Positions 1-8,815 of a stretch of DNA of 64,000 nucleotides are shown piece after piece. The position numbers were made by a program, and so were the translations under genes. The first letter of the stretch is position 1. Each line of letters opens with the position of its first letter. The notes beneath the pieces were generated by a model, which was given only the letters and a program-made list of their open reading frames with translations, was not told the DNA's origin and made no database searches. Origin of the DNA: Flavobacterium pallidum. Lineage in GTDB: Bacteria > Bacteroidota > Bacteroidia > Flavobacteriales > Flavobacteriaceae. The stretch covers positions 1,054,001 through 1,118,000 of the forward strand of contig NZ_CP029187.1 in NCBI RefSeq assembly GCF_003097535.1, written 5' to 3'.

Positions 1-551
1 ACTGCTTTGATATCGACTTCATCCAATACCAATTGCGTGGAACTGATTTTGCCCTGTCGCTTGTATTTGATGTCAAATTTGGCATTTTTGCCGCCCTTCA
101 GCAATTGCGAGGCATCGTCTTTATAATCGGCCAGGTTGACATCGCCGATCTGTATAATTTCGTCGCCTGCCTTCAGTCCGGCCTTGTCTGCCGGATAGCC
201 TTTGTAAGGTTCCTTTACGATAACGTGTCCGTTTTTGCGCGTAATTATCGCACCGATCCCTGTGTATTCGCCGGTATTGTTGATTTTATACTTCAGGACG
301 TCCTGCTCGTTGAAATAATTGGTGTACGGGTCAAGGTCGGCGAGCATGGTCTTGATTGCCTTGTCCATCATTTCGCCTGGATTGGTTTCATCGACATAAT
401 TCATGTTGACGGTTTTGTAGACATCGGTGAAAATTTCGATCTGTTTCGCAATCTCAAAGAAATCATCCTTAAAACTGGCGCCTACATAAAACAGCCCTGC
501 CGCAACAGCCGGAACGACATATTTTTTCTTAAAAGCGATGCGCATATTCAT
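1..551 (-). CDS. S41 family C-terminal processing peptidase, N-terminal part (truncated by window edge)
   Basis: Reading the minus strand from an ATG at 551 gives 183 residues that run off the window. There is a hydrophobic N-terminal anchor (about residues 8-22), then a helical region with YVDETNPGEMMDKAI and MLADLDPYTNYF, which is typical of the N-terminal part of CtpA/S41 proteases. A PDZ domain follows (GIGAIITRKNGHVIVKEPY, then the PADKAGLKAGDEIIQIGD signature). The Ser/Lys catalytic dyad would lie beyond base 1 and is not visible. The family cleaves periplasmic proteins near their C-termini. A second in-frame ATG lies two codons downstream. The family call is firm; the exact substrate is unknown. 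Confidence 0.85.
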   Translation of the reverse strand, partial: MNMRIAFKKKYVVPAVAAGLFYVGASFKDDFFEIAKQIEIFTDVYKTVNMNYVDETNPGEMMDKAIKTMLADLDPYTNYFNEQDVLKYKINNTGEYTGIGAIITRKNGHVIVKEPYKGYPADKAGLKAGDEIIQIGDVNLADYKDDASQLLKGGKNAKFDIKYKRQGKISSTQLVLDEVDIKA

Positions 552-699
552 AAATGGATTTATAAGTGCCAATGTATTCCGCCTAGGAAAACAAGGCAAC
601 TAAAATAGTAATTAAACGGCAGAATCAACAAAGAAACACTTTTAATTTAGCCGATAGATAACGGAAAAATACCGCTTTTTATTACGACCACCAAAATAA

Positions 700-1080
700 T
701 TATGAGGCTGTTGGCGGATTGACCTGAAGGATAAATTTTTCAAATAGCTGGATGGTTTTCCGGTTGATTTCCTGGTAATCCAGCCGGTCCTTGGTCTGGT
801 AAAAAACCATGAAGGCATAAGGTTTGTCAAGATTTTCAAGGATTTGCTTATTGAGCCGGTAGGTTTCCCGAAGGACGCGTTTGTAATAATTTCGGTCAAC
901 AGCTTTTTTGAAATATTTTTTACCGACTGATACGCCAACGCTCATTTGCTCCTCCGGATTTTCAATAGGCAGGTACACCAGTCGAAGCGGATATTTTGAA
1001 ACCGATTTCCCTTCCGAAAAAAGCAGATCAATCGTTTTCCGGCTTTTGAGTTTCTCTTTTTTTGGATAAGTGAATGGCAT
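700..1080 (-). CDS. rnpA: Ribonuclease P protein component
   Basis: This 126-residue basic protein has the usual RnpA length. The family signature is visible at residues 48-72: VGVSVGKKYFKKAVDRN followed by YYKRVLRE, including the conserved R-N-x-x-KR helix that contacts the catalytic RNA and the 5' leader of pre-tRNA. RnpA supports the RNase P ribozyme that matures tRNA 5' ends. A TAnnTTTG promoter lies upstream on the minus strand. The usual neighbour rpmH is not seen in the ~50 bp upstream; that strand is followed by an unrelated divergent gene. An overlapping shorter frame at 642-938 is a shadow. Confidence 0.95.
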   Translation of the reverse strand: MPFTYPKKEKLKSRKTIDLLFSEGKSVSKYPLRLVYLPIENPEEQMSVGVSVGKKYFKKAVDRNYYKRVLRETYRLNKQILENLDKPYAFMVFYQTKDRLDYQEINRKTIQLFEKFILQVNPPTAS

Positions 1081-1097
1081 AAGGGGTATTTTCGGGT

Positions 1098-1105
1098 CAA
1101 AGTTA
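1098..1105 (-). promoter_or_regulatory. Bacteroidetes-type -7 box for rnpA
   Basis: The plus-strand text CAAAGTTA reads TAACTTTG on the minus strand, matching the Bacteroidetes sigma-A -7 consensus TAnnTTTG, 18 bp before the rnpA start. No clear -33 TTTG was seen. Confidence 0.5.
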
Positions 1106-1175
1106 CAAAAGAAGCCGCTGTGCTTGCTGAAATTTGAGTACTTTTAGCCAAATCTTTCTAACCAATTCCTATTCG

Positions 1176-1793
1176 ATGTGCCAGAAATTGCGATTTCTTG
1201 TTTGCGGATTTTTCCTCTTTTCCGCAACTTTTGCCCAGCAAATTAAAAAACACCCGATGGATATCGGCCTGCATTTCGGTTTCGGCGATGAAATCAAAAA
1301 CACGGATTATACCTATACCAACCATTACATCAAGCCGCAATTGTACTGGCAACTGAGGAAAGGCAGGCATTTTACATACCAGGTGCTTTTGCAGCCCGAA
1401 ATCAATTTTGCCACGCATCAATTGATCAACCTTTATTTTGTCACGCCCGATGAACCGGACTATGAGCACAAAAGAGACGTATATACGAAGTTGAAAAACA
1501 TTCGGGAATATGTGCTGAATGTAGGTTTTCTGGTCAGGAAACCCATCTCAAAAAATTTCAGTATGTATGTTTTGGGAAGCGTCGGCCCGATGATTACGGA
1601 TACCGAAACGGAAAGGCTTTCAAAAGGTTTTGCGTTTTCAGATGTATTGTCGCTTGGATTTTCGTACCGTGTGAAGCATATTACATTTGATTTACGCCCG
1701 AATGTCAGGCATATATCCAATGCGGGCCTCCAGAATTCGAACGCCGGTTTCAATACGGCGAATATCGAATTCGGGTTTTCAATGCCGCTTTAG
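1176..1793 (+). CDS. PagL-like acyloxyacyl hydrolase (lipid A 3-O-deacylase family)
   Basis: From the ATG at 1176 the product is 205 residues and starts with a signal peptide (MCQKLRFLVCGFFLFSATFA-QQ). The open frame extends 14 codons further upstream, but only this start gives a clean signal sequence. The rest alternates as expected for a small outer-membrane beta-barrel and ends in a hydrophobic strand closed by L. The C-terminal block NVRHISNAGLQNSNAGF matches the PagL active-site region (H-x-S-N-A-G-L). The likely catalytic triad is H179, S181 and E198. PagL enzymes remove the 3-O acyl chain from lipid A in the outer membrane. It is divergent from rnpA and convergent with the next gene. 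The assignment rests on the short motif, so substrate is inferred. Confidence 0.7.
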   Translation: MCQKLRFLVCGFFLFSATFAQQIKKHPMDIGLHFGFGDEIKNTDYTYTNHYIKPQLYWQLRKGRHFTYQVLLQPEINFATHQLINLYFVTPDEPDYEHKRDVYTKLKNIREYVLNVGFLVRKPISKNFSMYVLGSVGPMITDTETERLSKGFAFSDVLSLGFSYRVKHITFDLRPNVRHISNAGLQNSNAGFNTANIEFGFSMPL

Positions 1794-2204
1794 TTATTGG
1801 ACGTATACGTTATAGACGATTTTTACATCTTCGAAATTGATGTAGAACTGCTTGCGGTTTCCCTGTCCTTTCCTTGTGATAATTAAGATGGTACAAGCCC
1901 TGCCGTCAGTGAGCATACAGTTTAGCGGAATGGTTTCATCATCGCCACTGACGATTTTCTCGCCATAACTCATGATTTGATAAATCTGGATATCCTTGGA
2001 ACCGATGACAATCCTGTCCTTTTTTCCATCAAGCGTAATAATGACGGTTGATTGCTCCGGCTCAGTCCATTTTCCCCACGTCCCGTCTTCATTTTTTTCG
2101 GTAAGGCTGAAACTGCTCGCCTTGAAACGATAGGTCTGTGCAAAAGTTTTCGGAACCGTTACCAGGAAGAACAGGCAGAGCGCCAGGGATTTTAAGATTT
2201 TCAT
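1794..2204 (-). CDS. Secreted hypothetical protein
   Basis: 136 residues from the ATG at 2204; the frame can be extended to a TTG three codons earlier. Residues 1-23 form a signal peptide ending at AQ (MKILKSLALCLFFLVTVPKTFAQ). The mature part is rich in beta-forming residues and has one cysteine pair (LNCMLTDGRAC). I do not recognise a family. Its stop codon abuts the stop of the convergent PagL-like gene without an intervening terminator. Confidence 0.6.
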   Translation of the reverse strand: MKILKSLALCLFFLVTVPKTFAQTYRFKASSFSLTEKNEDGTWGKWTEPEQSTVIITLDGKKDRIVIGSKDIQIYQIMSYGEKIVSGDDETIPLNCMLTDGRACTILIITRKGQGNRKQFYINFEDVKIVYNVYVQ

Positions 2205-2327
2205 TTTCGTCAATTTTACGGCTGTAAAACTACAAATTCCGTTTTACATACCCGAAATTATAACGCAATTTTAAGTCATTACTGATATCGTGAGGCCTTT
2301 AAATCCGTTGCAAAAACGATGATGGTT

Positions 2328-4793
2328 TCATTGCACAACAGCATTTCCTTTCAGCCTGATATCTTCCGAAGAAGACGCTACAAGGATTTCAAAAGTGCCC
2401 GGGTCATAGCCAAAAGCATTCTTTTCAGTTTTAAAATAAGAAAACGCATCCTTGTTGAGCTTGATGGACACCACCTTGCTTTCCCCTTTTTTAAGGAAAA
2501 TCTTCGTGAAACCCTTAAGCTCCTTTAGTGGTCTTTCTACTTTTGGGTTTTTAGGGCTGATATAGAGTTGGGCTACTTCGGCACCATCATAATTTCCGGA
2601 ATTTTTAATGATAAAACTTACCGTAAAATCTGTCCCTTTACCCGAAACATTCAAAGCCGAATAATCAAATTTGGTGTAAGAAAGCCCGAATCCAAATGGG
2701 AACTGCGGCTTCACATTGGACTTGTCATAATAGCGATAACCAACATTCAGGCCCTCCCGGTAAAAGACCTTCTTGTCACCGTCAGGGTCGTAATAATTTT
2801 TGAAAGTCGGATTGTCTTCCCATTGTTTTTCAAAACTCACAGGCAATTTACCGGACGGATTGGTCTTTCCGAAAAGGATTTCCGCAATGGCAGTACCGCC
2901 TTCCTGCCCCGGATACCAGGCGTGCAAAAGGGCTTTTATGTTGGGCAGCCATTTTTGCATATCGACGTTTCCGCCGGCGTTCAATACCACAATCGTGTTG
3001 GGGTTGGCCTTGGCAACGGCATTGATGAGCATCGTCTGGTATGGCGGCAATTGGAAAGTACGGTCAAACCCTTCACCTTCCGACGTATCATCAAACCCAA
3101 CTGAAACGATGGCAATTTCTGAGGCTGCGGCCGCTTTTTGCGCTTCACTGAAACTGATTTCTTCAAAATAAGCGGCAAACTTAATTTCTGCATCGCCGCC
3201 ATTTTCATAAAATTCCAAAACAAAATCATATTCTTCTCCCGCCCTCACAGCAAATTCGACGGTGTTAAGCGTTGCTGCGTGGTCGGTCCAGAGGTCAATG
3301 ACTTTTTTGCCCTTTACCGTCAGCCGGAAACCATCGTCCCCGCGGACTGCCAGTTTGTAAGCCACATTTTTTTCCGCGCGGATCACACCGGTGTAGCGCG
3401 CTGAAAAGTGATTGCCAGGAATGCTGCTATCATGGTCGGTGTCGCTCCATTTGTGGTTGATTTCAGTTTCGGTACGTTGCAGGAAAGGCGTTCCTTCAAG
3501 GTTTTGGTTCGAAAAATATGCCGCCTTTACCCCCTTTTCCCTAGAACCTGCTGCAGTATAAATGGGTGATTTGCTGATGTAATCTTCCATTTTAGGAATG
3601 GCTGCCGCGACATAATTGATTTTGACGGATGGGTCATAATCTTTGATGCCCTGAAGCAGGGAAGTAGCATGAAATGGTTTGGTGTACGAACTTCCGCCGC
3701 CTGCCACATTGGTGTCAGCATTCGGGCCAATTAGGGCAATGCTTTTCGGTTTCTTTGTAAGTGGTAAAATATTAGCCTGGTTCTTAAGCAGTACGATGCC
3801 GCTTCGGGCGAGGTCCAAAGCGACCTTTTCGTTTTCGGGATTTGGTTTTGTTTCTTTTGCGGTATAAGGATTGTCATAAAACCCGAAACGGAAAATGATC
3901 CGTAAAATACGTCTTACTTTATCGTTAACCGTTCCTTCAGAAACCAAACCTTCTTTAATCGCCGGCAACAGCGTTTCCTTATTCATAAATGCGCCAGAAG
4001 GCATTTCGAGGTCCAGCCCGCCATTAGCTGCGGCAATGCCATCGTACGTAGCAACCCAGTCAGACATCAGGATGCCTTCAAATTGCCATTCACCTTTCAG
4101 GATGTCATTGTTCAGGTGGTTGTTTTGGGTGGCATGAACACCATTGACAAGATTATAGCTGTTCATTACTGCGCCCACTTTGCCTTCCTGTACGGCCATT
4201 TTGAAAGCTGGCAGATAGATTTCGCGCAGCGTCCTTTCATCCATATCTGAGCTTACATTGTTGCGGTCCCATTCCTGGTTGTTCGCTGCAAAATGCTTTA
4301 CGGTAGCCACAACTTTCTGGCTTTGCACACCCTGGATATAAGCCGAAGCCATTTTTCCGGAAAGGAACGGATCTTCGCCAAGGTATTCAAAATTCCGCCC
4401 GTTCATCGGGGCGCGATATATATTGACACCTGGCGCCAGCAGGATATGCACGCCTCGTTCGCGCGCATCTTTGCCTAGTGCTTCGCCATATAGGTATGCA
4501 GCTTGCGTGTCCCAGCTTGCAGCAGCAAGGATAGTTGCGGGGTAGGCGGTAGTGGGGCCATAATTGCGTGTGCCGACGGGGCCATCGGTCATTTTGATTT
4601 CAGGAAGGCCGAACCGTTCCATGCCGCGAATGTAAAAATCCTTATACCCTCCTATATATTCTATTTTTTCTTCGATTGTCATTTTCGAAAGCAGATCCTC
4701 AGCACGCTCATCGGCGGGAACTTTCGGGTCTTTGTAAATCTGGGCGAACAGGCAGGCTGGTGCCAAAAGCAGGAGGAATGAAATTTTACGCAT
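2328..4793 (-). CDS. Glycoside hydrolase family 3 beta-glucosidase-like enzyme with inserted PA14 domain
   Basis: Start chosen at the ATG at 4793 (the open frame has a GTG two codons earlier). It has a signal peptide (MRKISFLLLLAPACLFAQ). The GH3 N-terminal barrel carries KHFAANNQE near residue 166 and the nucleophile in GILMSDWVATYDG (Asp near 245). The GH3 C-terminal domain starts around 335 (SGIVLLKNQANILPL), with a PA14-like insert at about 410-545 (AAYFSNQNLEG, YTGVIRAEKNVAYKLAVRGDDG). A fibronectin-III-like C-terminal domain follows (VAQLYISP, RPLKELKGF). The enzyme is predicted to be periplasmic or exported and to remove sugars from the non-reducing ends of beta-glycans. No SusC/D partner is adjacent, so this is not a typical polysaccharide-utilisation locus. 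Confidence 0.9.
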   Translation of the reverse strand: MRKISFLLLLAPACLFAQIYKDPKVPADERAEDLLSKMTIEEKIEYIGGYKDFYIRGMERFGLPEIKMTDGPVGTRNYGPTTAYPATILAAASWDTQAAYLYGEALGKDARERGVHILLAPGVNIYRAPMNGRNFEYLGEDPFLSGKMASAYIQGVQSQKVVATVKHFAANNQEWDRNNVSSDMDERTLREIYLPAFKMAVQEGKVGAVMNSYNLVNGVHATQNNHLNNDILKGEWQFEGILMSDWVATYDGIAAANGGLDLEMPSGAFMNKETLLPAIKEGLVSEGTVNDKVRRILRIIFRFGFYDNPYTAKETKPNPENEKVALDLARSGIVLLKNQANILPLTKKPKSIALIGPNADTNVAGGGSSYTKPFHATSLLQGIKDYDPSVKINYVAAAIPKMEDYISKSPIYTAAGSREKGVKAAYFSNQNLEGTPFLQRTETEINHKWSDTDHDSSIPGNHFSARYTGVIRAEKNVAYKLAVRGDDGFRLTVKGKKVIDLWTDHAATLNTVEFAVRAGEEYDFVLEFYENGGDAEIKFAAYFEEISFSEAQKAAAASEIAIVSVGFDDTSEGEGFDRTFQLPPYQTMLINAVAKANPNTIVVLNAGGNVDMQKWLPNIKALLHAWYPGQEGGTAIAEILFGKTNPSGKLPVSFEKQWEDNPTFKNYYDPDGDKKVFYREGLNVGYRYYDKSNVKPQFPFGFGLSYTKFDYSALNVSGKGTDFTVSFIIKNSGNYDGAEVAQLYISPKNPKVERPLKELKGFTKIFLKKGESKVVSIKLNKDAFSYFKTEKNAFGYDPGTFEILVASSSEDIRLKGNAVVQ

Positions 4794-4815
4794 AAACACG
4801 TCTTTGGTTGGTTGC

Positions 4816-4823
4816 CAAAATTA
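4816..4823 (-). promoter_or_regulatory. -7 box for the GH3 gene
   Basis: CAAAATTA on the plus strand reads TAATTTTG on the minus strand, a full TAnnTTTG match 23 bp upstream of the GH3 start. Confidence 0.5.
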
Positions 4824-5005
4824 CGCATTAATGGTTTTTGATTTCGGAAAATGTAATATTGATGGGGTTTTGATGAGGATTTCTATGCATTTTGAAATTT
4901 CGCGGTTTATGTCTTTTATACAAGCGGCGCTTTAATTTTTATCAGACCTTAAAATCCTGTAATTCTTTTTAGGAATTGTGAAAAACATATTAACCTTCAG
5001 GTTGT

Positions 5006-5013
5006 TAACTTTG
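5006..5013 (+). promoter_or_regulatory. -7 box for the candidate small RNA
   Basis: TAACTTTG matches TAnnTTTG on the plus strand inside a 388-bp gene-free gap. No plus-strand gene follows, only the structured region ending in a terminator at 5102-5133. A TTG occurs upstream at about 4976, but the spacing is too long for a standard -33 box. Confidence 0.45.
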
Positions 5014-5019
5014 AAATAT

Positions 5020-5137
5020 ACAAATAAGCACTATTCGCGGGTTGAAGAAACAACTGCCGGAAAAGCGAATAACTATATATTTTAATGCGTTGGCATTAAA
5101 CAAAAAACTCCCGATGCGCATCGGGAGTTTTTTGTTT
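5020..5137 (+). ncRNA. Candidate structured small RNA, family not identified
   Basis: The gap 4794-5187 holds no open frame but contains three consecutive hairpins on the plus strand. Hairpin 1 pairs TATTCGC (5032-5038) with GCGAATA (5065-5071) and encloses an inner stem GTTG (5041-5044)/CAAC (5051-5054). Hairpin 2 is a perfect 8-bp stem TTTAATGC/GCATTAAA (5081-5088/5093-5100) with a GTTG loop. Hairpin 3 is an intrinsic terminator. A TAnnTTTG box lies just upstream. The predicted transcript is about 115 nt. The terminator also sits correctly for the convergent M1 peptidase gene, which weakens the argument; the promoter box and first two hairpins are then the evidence. Known flavobacterial RNA families worth testing are 6S-Flavo and Flavo-1; I cannot assign either. 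Confidence 0.45.
5102..5133. terminator. Bidirectional intrinsic terminator
   Basis: A near-perfect palindrome (stem ACTCCCGAT/ATCGGGAGT) is flanked by A6 on the left and T6 on the right. It can end the minus-strand M1 peptidase transcript and a plus-strand small RNA. Confidence 0.85.
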
Positions 5138-5187
5138 AATTGCGAATTTCAAGTTACGAATTACGAAGTGCAGCTGTAATTCATAAT

Positions 5188-7059
5188 TTATTTTACCTCC
5201 AAAACATTGTTTTCTCTTTTCACATCAGCCATGAAACCTGCCGCATCGATCTCGATTTTCTTAATGCTGCTTTTCACTGCGGGAATTTCGAATTCATAAG
5301 TCGGGTACGCCCAGGCCCAATCCGGTAGTGTGGTCCTTTTTACCAACGGCATCTCGTTTTCTTTTACGAAACTCATCATGCGCAGTGGGATGTAGAAGTT
5401 TTCTGTTTTTCCATCAGCATAAGTTACAGTAAGGTCGATAGGCATTGGCATACGGCCGATCCTTTCCAGTGTAATGGCAGTCGATCCGTTCATTTCTTTG
5501 ACTTCTTTTACAGCGTAATCAATAGTATTTGTAGTTTCTGTCCAATCGGTCAGGTACCAATCGAGGTTGGCTCCCGAAACCCTTTCGGCTGTGCGCTTGA
5601 TGTCGTTTGGTGTAGGGTGTCTGAATTTAAAATCCACATAATATTTTTTCAGCGTCTTTTCCAGATTTTCTTTCCCGATTAGGTAGCGAAGCTGTGCAAG
5701 AAAAACTTCTCCCTTGCCATAAGAAGTAATGCTGTAAACGCGGTTTTCATCATAACGGTCCGAATGCGTGGATTGTGGCTGTTCCTTTCCGGAATTCGCC
5801 ATATTGATGTAGCTGTTATAAGCGCCTGCATAAGGATTGTCTGCAGGTTTTTCTGCAAGGCTGTTCAATGCGCTGTCTTCGATGAATGAGGTAAACCCTT
5901 CGTCCATCCAGCTGTGCTTGCTCTCGTTTGAGGCAAGAATGTGCTGGAACCAGGAATGTCCCATTTCATGTGTGGTTACGCCAAGAAGCCCGTCATATTT
6001 GCCTTCACCGAGGATTAAAGTACACATCGCATACTCCATTCCCCCGTCGCCACCCTGGATTACGGAATATTGTTTGTAAGGATATGGTCCGACAAACTGA
6101 TTGTAAAACTGCATGATCTTGACTGTCGCAGGCTGAAGCATTTTCCAGTTGTCAATGATTTTTGAATTGTTCTTATAAAGGAAATGAATCGTTGCACCAC
6201 CGGGAACCTGTGCGGTATCATGCAAATATTCCTTGTCGGCTGCCCAGGTAAAATCGTGGACCATCGGCGCTTTGAAATGCCAGGTCAGCGTAGGTGTATT
6301 GGGGCGTTTTACCGTTTTGCCTCTTTCTTCATAACCATAACCGATTTCGTTTGAATTCTGCAAATAACCGGTTCCGCCAAGAATGTAATTTTTATCAATA
6401 GTGATTTTCACATCGAAATCACCCCATACTCCATGAAATTCGCGCGAAATGTAAGGATCGGCGTGCCAGCCTTCGAAGTCGAATTCGGCGATTTTAGGAT
6501 ACCATTGCGACATGGATAAGGCTACGCCTTCTGCATTATTTCTTCCGGAGCGACGGATTTGTACCGGAACCTGTCCGTTGAAATTTAATGTGAATGTGGT
6601 TTTTTTGTGAGGTAAAATCGGTTTTGCCAAAGTCACCTCGAGAATTGTCCCGACAGTTTTGGTTTCCGCAGATTTTCCGTCCTGTTTAAAATTGGAAATA
6701 TTCAGAAATCCGATTTCGCCGGGTTTCAGTTTTTTGATGCGGCTTTCTTTGACTTCGTTACCATCAACTTTGGTTTTGGTTACCATGCGCCCGTCAGGAT
6801 CCTTGATACTTTGCAGGCGTGCGTCCATTTCGCTTCCGGGCTGGAAGGCATTCGGATACAAATGGAAAAAAACCTTCTTCAGCGTATCGGGTGAATTGTT
6901 CTCGTATACCAGCTTCTGTGTGCCTTTGTAATTATAATTGGACACATCCATAAACACATCCATTTTATAATCGACGTGCTGTTGCCAATAACCAGGGTTT
7001 TTCTGCGCATGGGTTTCGGCGAAAGCCAAAAAAAGCAAAAGGAAGTAAAGTCTTTTCAT
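5188..7059 (-). CDS. M1 family metallopeptidase (gluzincin aminopeptidase)
   Basis: 623 residues from the ATG at 7059, chosen because it gives a signal peptide (MKRLYFLLLFLAFAETHAQ); in-frame ATGs lie two and ten codons upstream. The gluzincin zinc site is HEMGH (H364, E365, H368) with the third ligand E387 in WMDEGFTSF. The substrate-binding motif GGMEYAM precedes it, as GAMEN does in classical M1 enzymes, here with G-M-E-Y. An N-terminal beta-saddle domain includes the repeat-like FNFNGQVPVQ region. It is a predicted periplasmic aminopeptidase. The S8 protease gene lies 77 bp upstream in the same direction, so both may act in peptide scavenging or envelope turnover. Confidence 0.92.
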   Translation of the reverse strand: MKRLYFLLLFLAFAETHAQKNPGYWQQHVDYKMDVFMDVSNYNYKGTQKLVYENNSPDTLKKVFFHLYPNAFQPGSEMDARLQSIKDPDGRMVTKTKVDGNEVKESRIKKLKPGEIGFLNISNFKQDGKSAETKTVGTILEVTLAKPILPHKKTTFTLNFNGQVPVQIRRSGRNNAEGVALSMSQWYPKIAEFDFEGWHADPYISREFHGVWGDFDVKITIDKNYILGGTGYLQNSNEIGYGYEERGKTVKRPNTPTLTWHFKAPMVHDFTWAADKEYLHDTAQVPGGATIHFLYKNNSKIIDNWKMLQPATVKIMQFYNQFVGPYPYKQYSVIQGGDGGMEYAMCTLILGEGKYDGLLGVTTHEMGHSWFQHILASNESKHSWMDEGFTSFIEDSALNSLAEKPADNPYAGAYNSYINMANSGKEQPQSTHSDRYDENRVYSITSYGKGEVFLAQLRYLIGKENLEKTLKKYYVDFKFRHPTPNDIKRTAERVSGANLDWYLTDWTETTNTIDYAVKEVKEMNGSTAITLERIGRMPMPIDLTVTYADGKTENFYIPLRMMSFVKENEMPLVKRTTLPDWAWAYPTYEFEIPAVKSSIKKIEIDAAGFMADVKRENNVLEVK

Positions 7060-7136
7060 AAACATATGATAAATGAATAAGCCTGCCAATATATAAAAAT
7101 ATTCGCAGGCCTCCTCATGGTTACACTAAGTGCTGG

Positions 7137-8729
7137 TTAGCCATTCAGCTTTTTTGTTTTCCCTTTCGACATTTTTTCGGCCATCTGCAATGCGTTGTAT
7201 GCGTTTACGATATGGCCTGATTTTGATAAAGAGGAAAACGGTTTCTTATTCGAATCATCACCGCCAACATTGACCTGTTCGTCAATTACGGTTCCTGAAT
7301 CCATGATGATGTGCTTTACCTGTTTTGCAGTCAGGTTTGGATAATAAGAACGAATCAGTGCGGCTACACCGGCAACATTCGGGGAAGCCATTGAAGTTCC
7401 CTGCTCATATTTGAATTTGTTGTTTGGCACTGTGGCGTAAATTTGTACGCCAGGAGCGAAAACGTCTACATTTTCCTTTCCGTAGTTTGAAAAATCTGCA
7501 ACGAGCTTGTCTCCATAGGTTACATCCAGTGCACCGATGGTCAGGACGTTGTCAGCAAATTCCGTTTTATTGTCTTTTGAATCATTCGGAAAATTGCTTT
7601 TCACATCGATATCTTCTGCGTCATTTCCTGCTGCGTGTACAATCAGTACATCTTTTTTCTCGGCGTATTTGATGGCATCATAAACCCATTGGCTGTGTGG
7701 TGAAAAACTTTTGCCGAAACTGCCATTAATCACTTTGGCACCATTATCTACCGCATAACGTATGGCAAGTGCGATGTCTTTATCATATTCATCACCATTC
7801 GGGACAGCCCTTACGGCCATAATCTGGACATTATCGGCAATGCCGTCGCCACCGATGCCGTTGCCTCTTTGCTGGGCGATGATCCCGGCTACGTGCGTAC
7901 CGTGGAGCGCTTCATTTTTGTCCGGACCGAATACGATATTGTTCCCGTAAGATTTGTCATTGATATCATCCGGATTGTCGCCTACCACTTTTCTTCCGTC
8001 AAATTCCGTGTTCAGGTTATAGTCCAATTGCCCGTAAATATAGTCATGGTATTCGGTCACCTGGCTGATAAAGTCCGGTCCTGCCTGGGCTGACATGCTA
8101 AGCATGATACGCAGGCTTTTGTTCAGTTTTGGATCAGTAGTCTGGATTTCCTTTAATTCGGCAACCGTATAATTATCTTTCTTAAGATATTCGCTTACTA
8201 CTTTATGTGCACTATCAAGCATGTCTACGGTCGGTTTTTGTGCTTTTGCATCCTTAAGTTTCTTGTCCAGTTGTGCTTTGGCATCTTTGTAAGTTTGCGA
8301 GCCGTCGTCGCCTTTCTTTACAATCCTGGTCATTTCCAGGCTTTCATTGACCGCATTGCCCAGGAAATTCCAGCCGTGCACATCATCAACATAACCGTTT
8401 TTGTCATCATCGATGCCATTTCCGGGAATTTCTTTAGTGTTGGTCCAAATGACATTCTTAAGGTCGTCATGCTCAATGTCAACGCCTGAATCCACCACGC
8501 CTACAATAACGGTTTTGCTTTTTTTGTTTTTCAAAAGCTCGGCGTAAGCCTTGTCGACGCTCATTCCGGGAACGCTGTCCTTTACAAGGTCAAGGTGGCT
8601 CCATCTTTGTAGTTCGGCTTGAGGAAGCGTGGCTTTTTTGCCCGTATATTTTACAGGGGTTTGTGCATTTGCCGAAAAGGTGAACACAAACGAGGCTGCT
8701 AAAAGCCAGATTGATTTTGTTATTTTCAT
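7137..8729 (-). CDS. Subtilisin-like S8 family serine protease
   Basis: 530 residues with a signal peptide (cleavage near ANA-QT). The catalytic triad is D80 (VVDSGVDIEHDD), H276 (HGTHVAGI) and S446 (GTSMASPNVAG). The oxyanion Asn is in HAAGND. An unusually long insert of roughly 160 residues (about 110-270), rich in Lys/Asp, separates the Asp and His blocks, where classical subtilisins have ~30 residues. The protein ends without a T9SS sorting domain, so it is likely periplasmic or anchored rather than secreted by T9SS. It lies between the M1 peptidase and the DUF2911 gene, all on the minus strand. Confidence 0.92.
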   Translation of the reverse strand: MKITKSIWLLAASFVFTFSANAQTPVKYTGKKATLPQAELQRWSHLDLVKDSVPGMSVDKAYAELLKNKKSKTVIVGVVDSGVDIEHDDLKNVIWTNTKEIPGNGIDDDKNGYVDDVHGWNFLGNAVNESLEMTRIVKKGDDGSQTYKDAKAQLDKKLKDAKAQKPTVDMLDSAHKVVSEYLKKDNYTVAELKEIQTTDPKLNKSLRIMLSMSAQAGPDFISQVTEYHDYIYGQLDYNLNTEFDGRKVVGDNPDDINDKSYGNNIVFGPDKNEALHGTHVAGIIAQQRGNGIGGDGIADNVQIMAVRAVPNGDEYDKDIALAIRYAVDNGAKVINGSFGKSFSPHSQWVYDAIKYAEKKDVLIVHAAGNDAEDIDVKSNFPNDSKDNKTEFADNVLTIGALDVTYGDKLVADFSNYGKENVDVFAPGVQIYATVPNNKFKYEQGTSMASPNVAGVAALIRSYYPNLTAKQVKHIIMDSGTVIDEQVNVGGDDSNKKPFSSLSKSGHIVNAYNALQMAEKMSKGKTKKLNG

Positions 8730-8757
8730 AAAATCGTTGTTTTTTTTTGAAATTGGT

Positions 8758-8765
8758 CAAAAGTA
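8758..8765 (-). promoter_or_regulatory. -7 box for the S8 protease gene
   Basis: CAAAAGTA reads TACTTTTG on the minus strand (TAnnTTTG), 28 bp upstream of the start codon. Confidence 0.5.
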
Positions 8766-8815
8766 ATCCAAGAATGTTACAGCGGATTCAAAATTAACGT
8801 TCTTTTAGGGAAATG

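Noticed and set aside
33..608. Plus-strand open frame of 191 codons
   Set aside because: It is antisense to a well-matched S41 protease with a PDZ domain; no family similarity of its own.
642..938. Minus-strand open frame overlapping rnpA
   Set aside because: It lies in another frame of rnpA; its sequence has no independent motif.
552..1175. Replication origin near rnpA
   Set aside because: No rpmH, dnaA or cluster of DnaA-box-like sequences is visible around rnpA.
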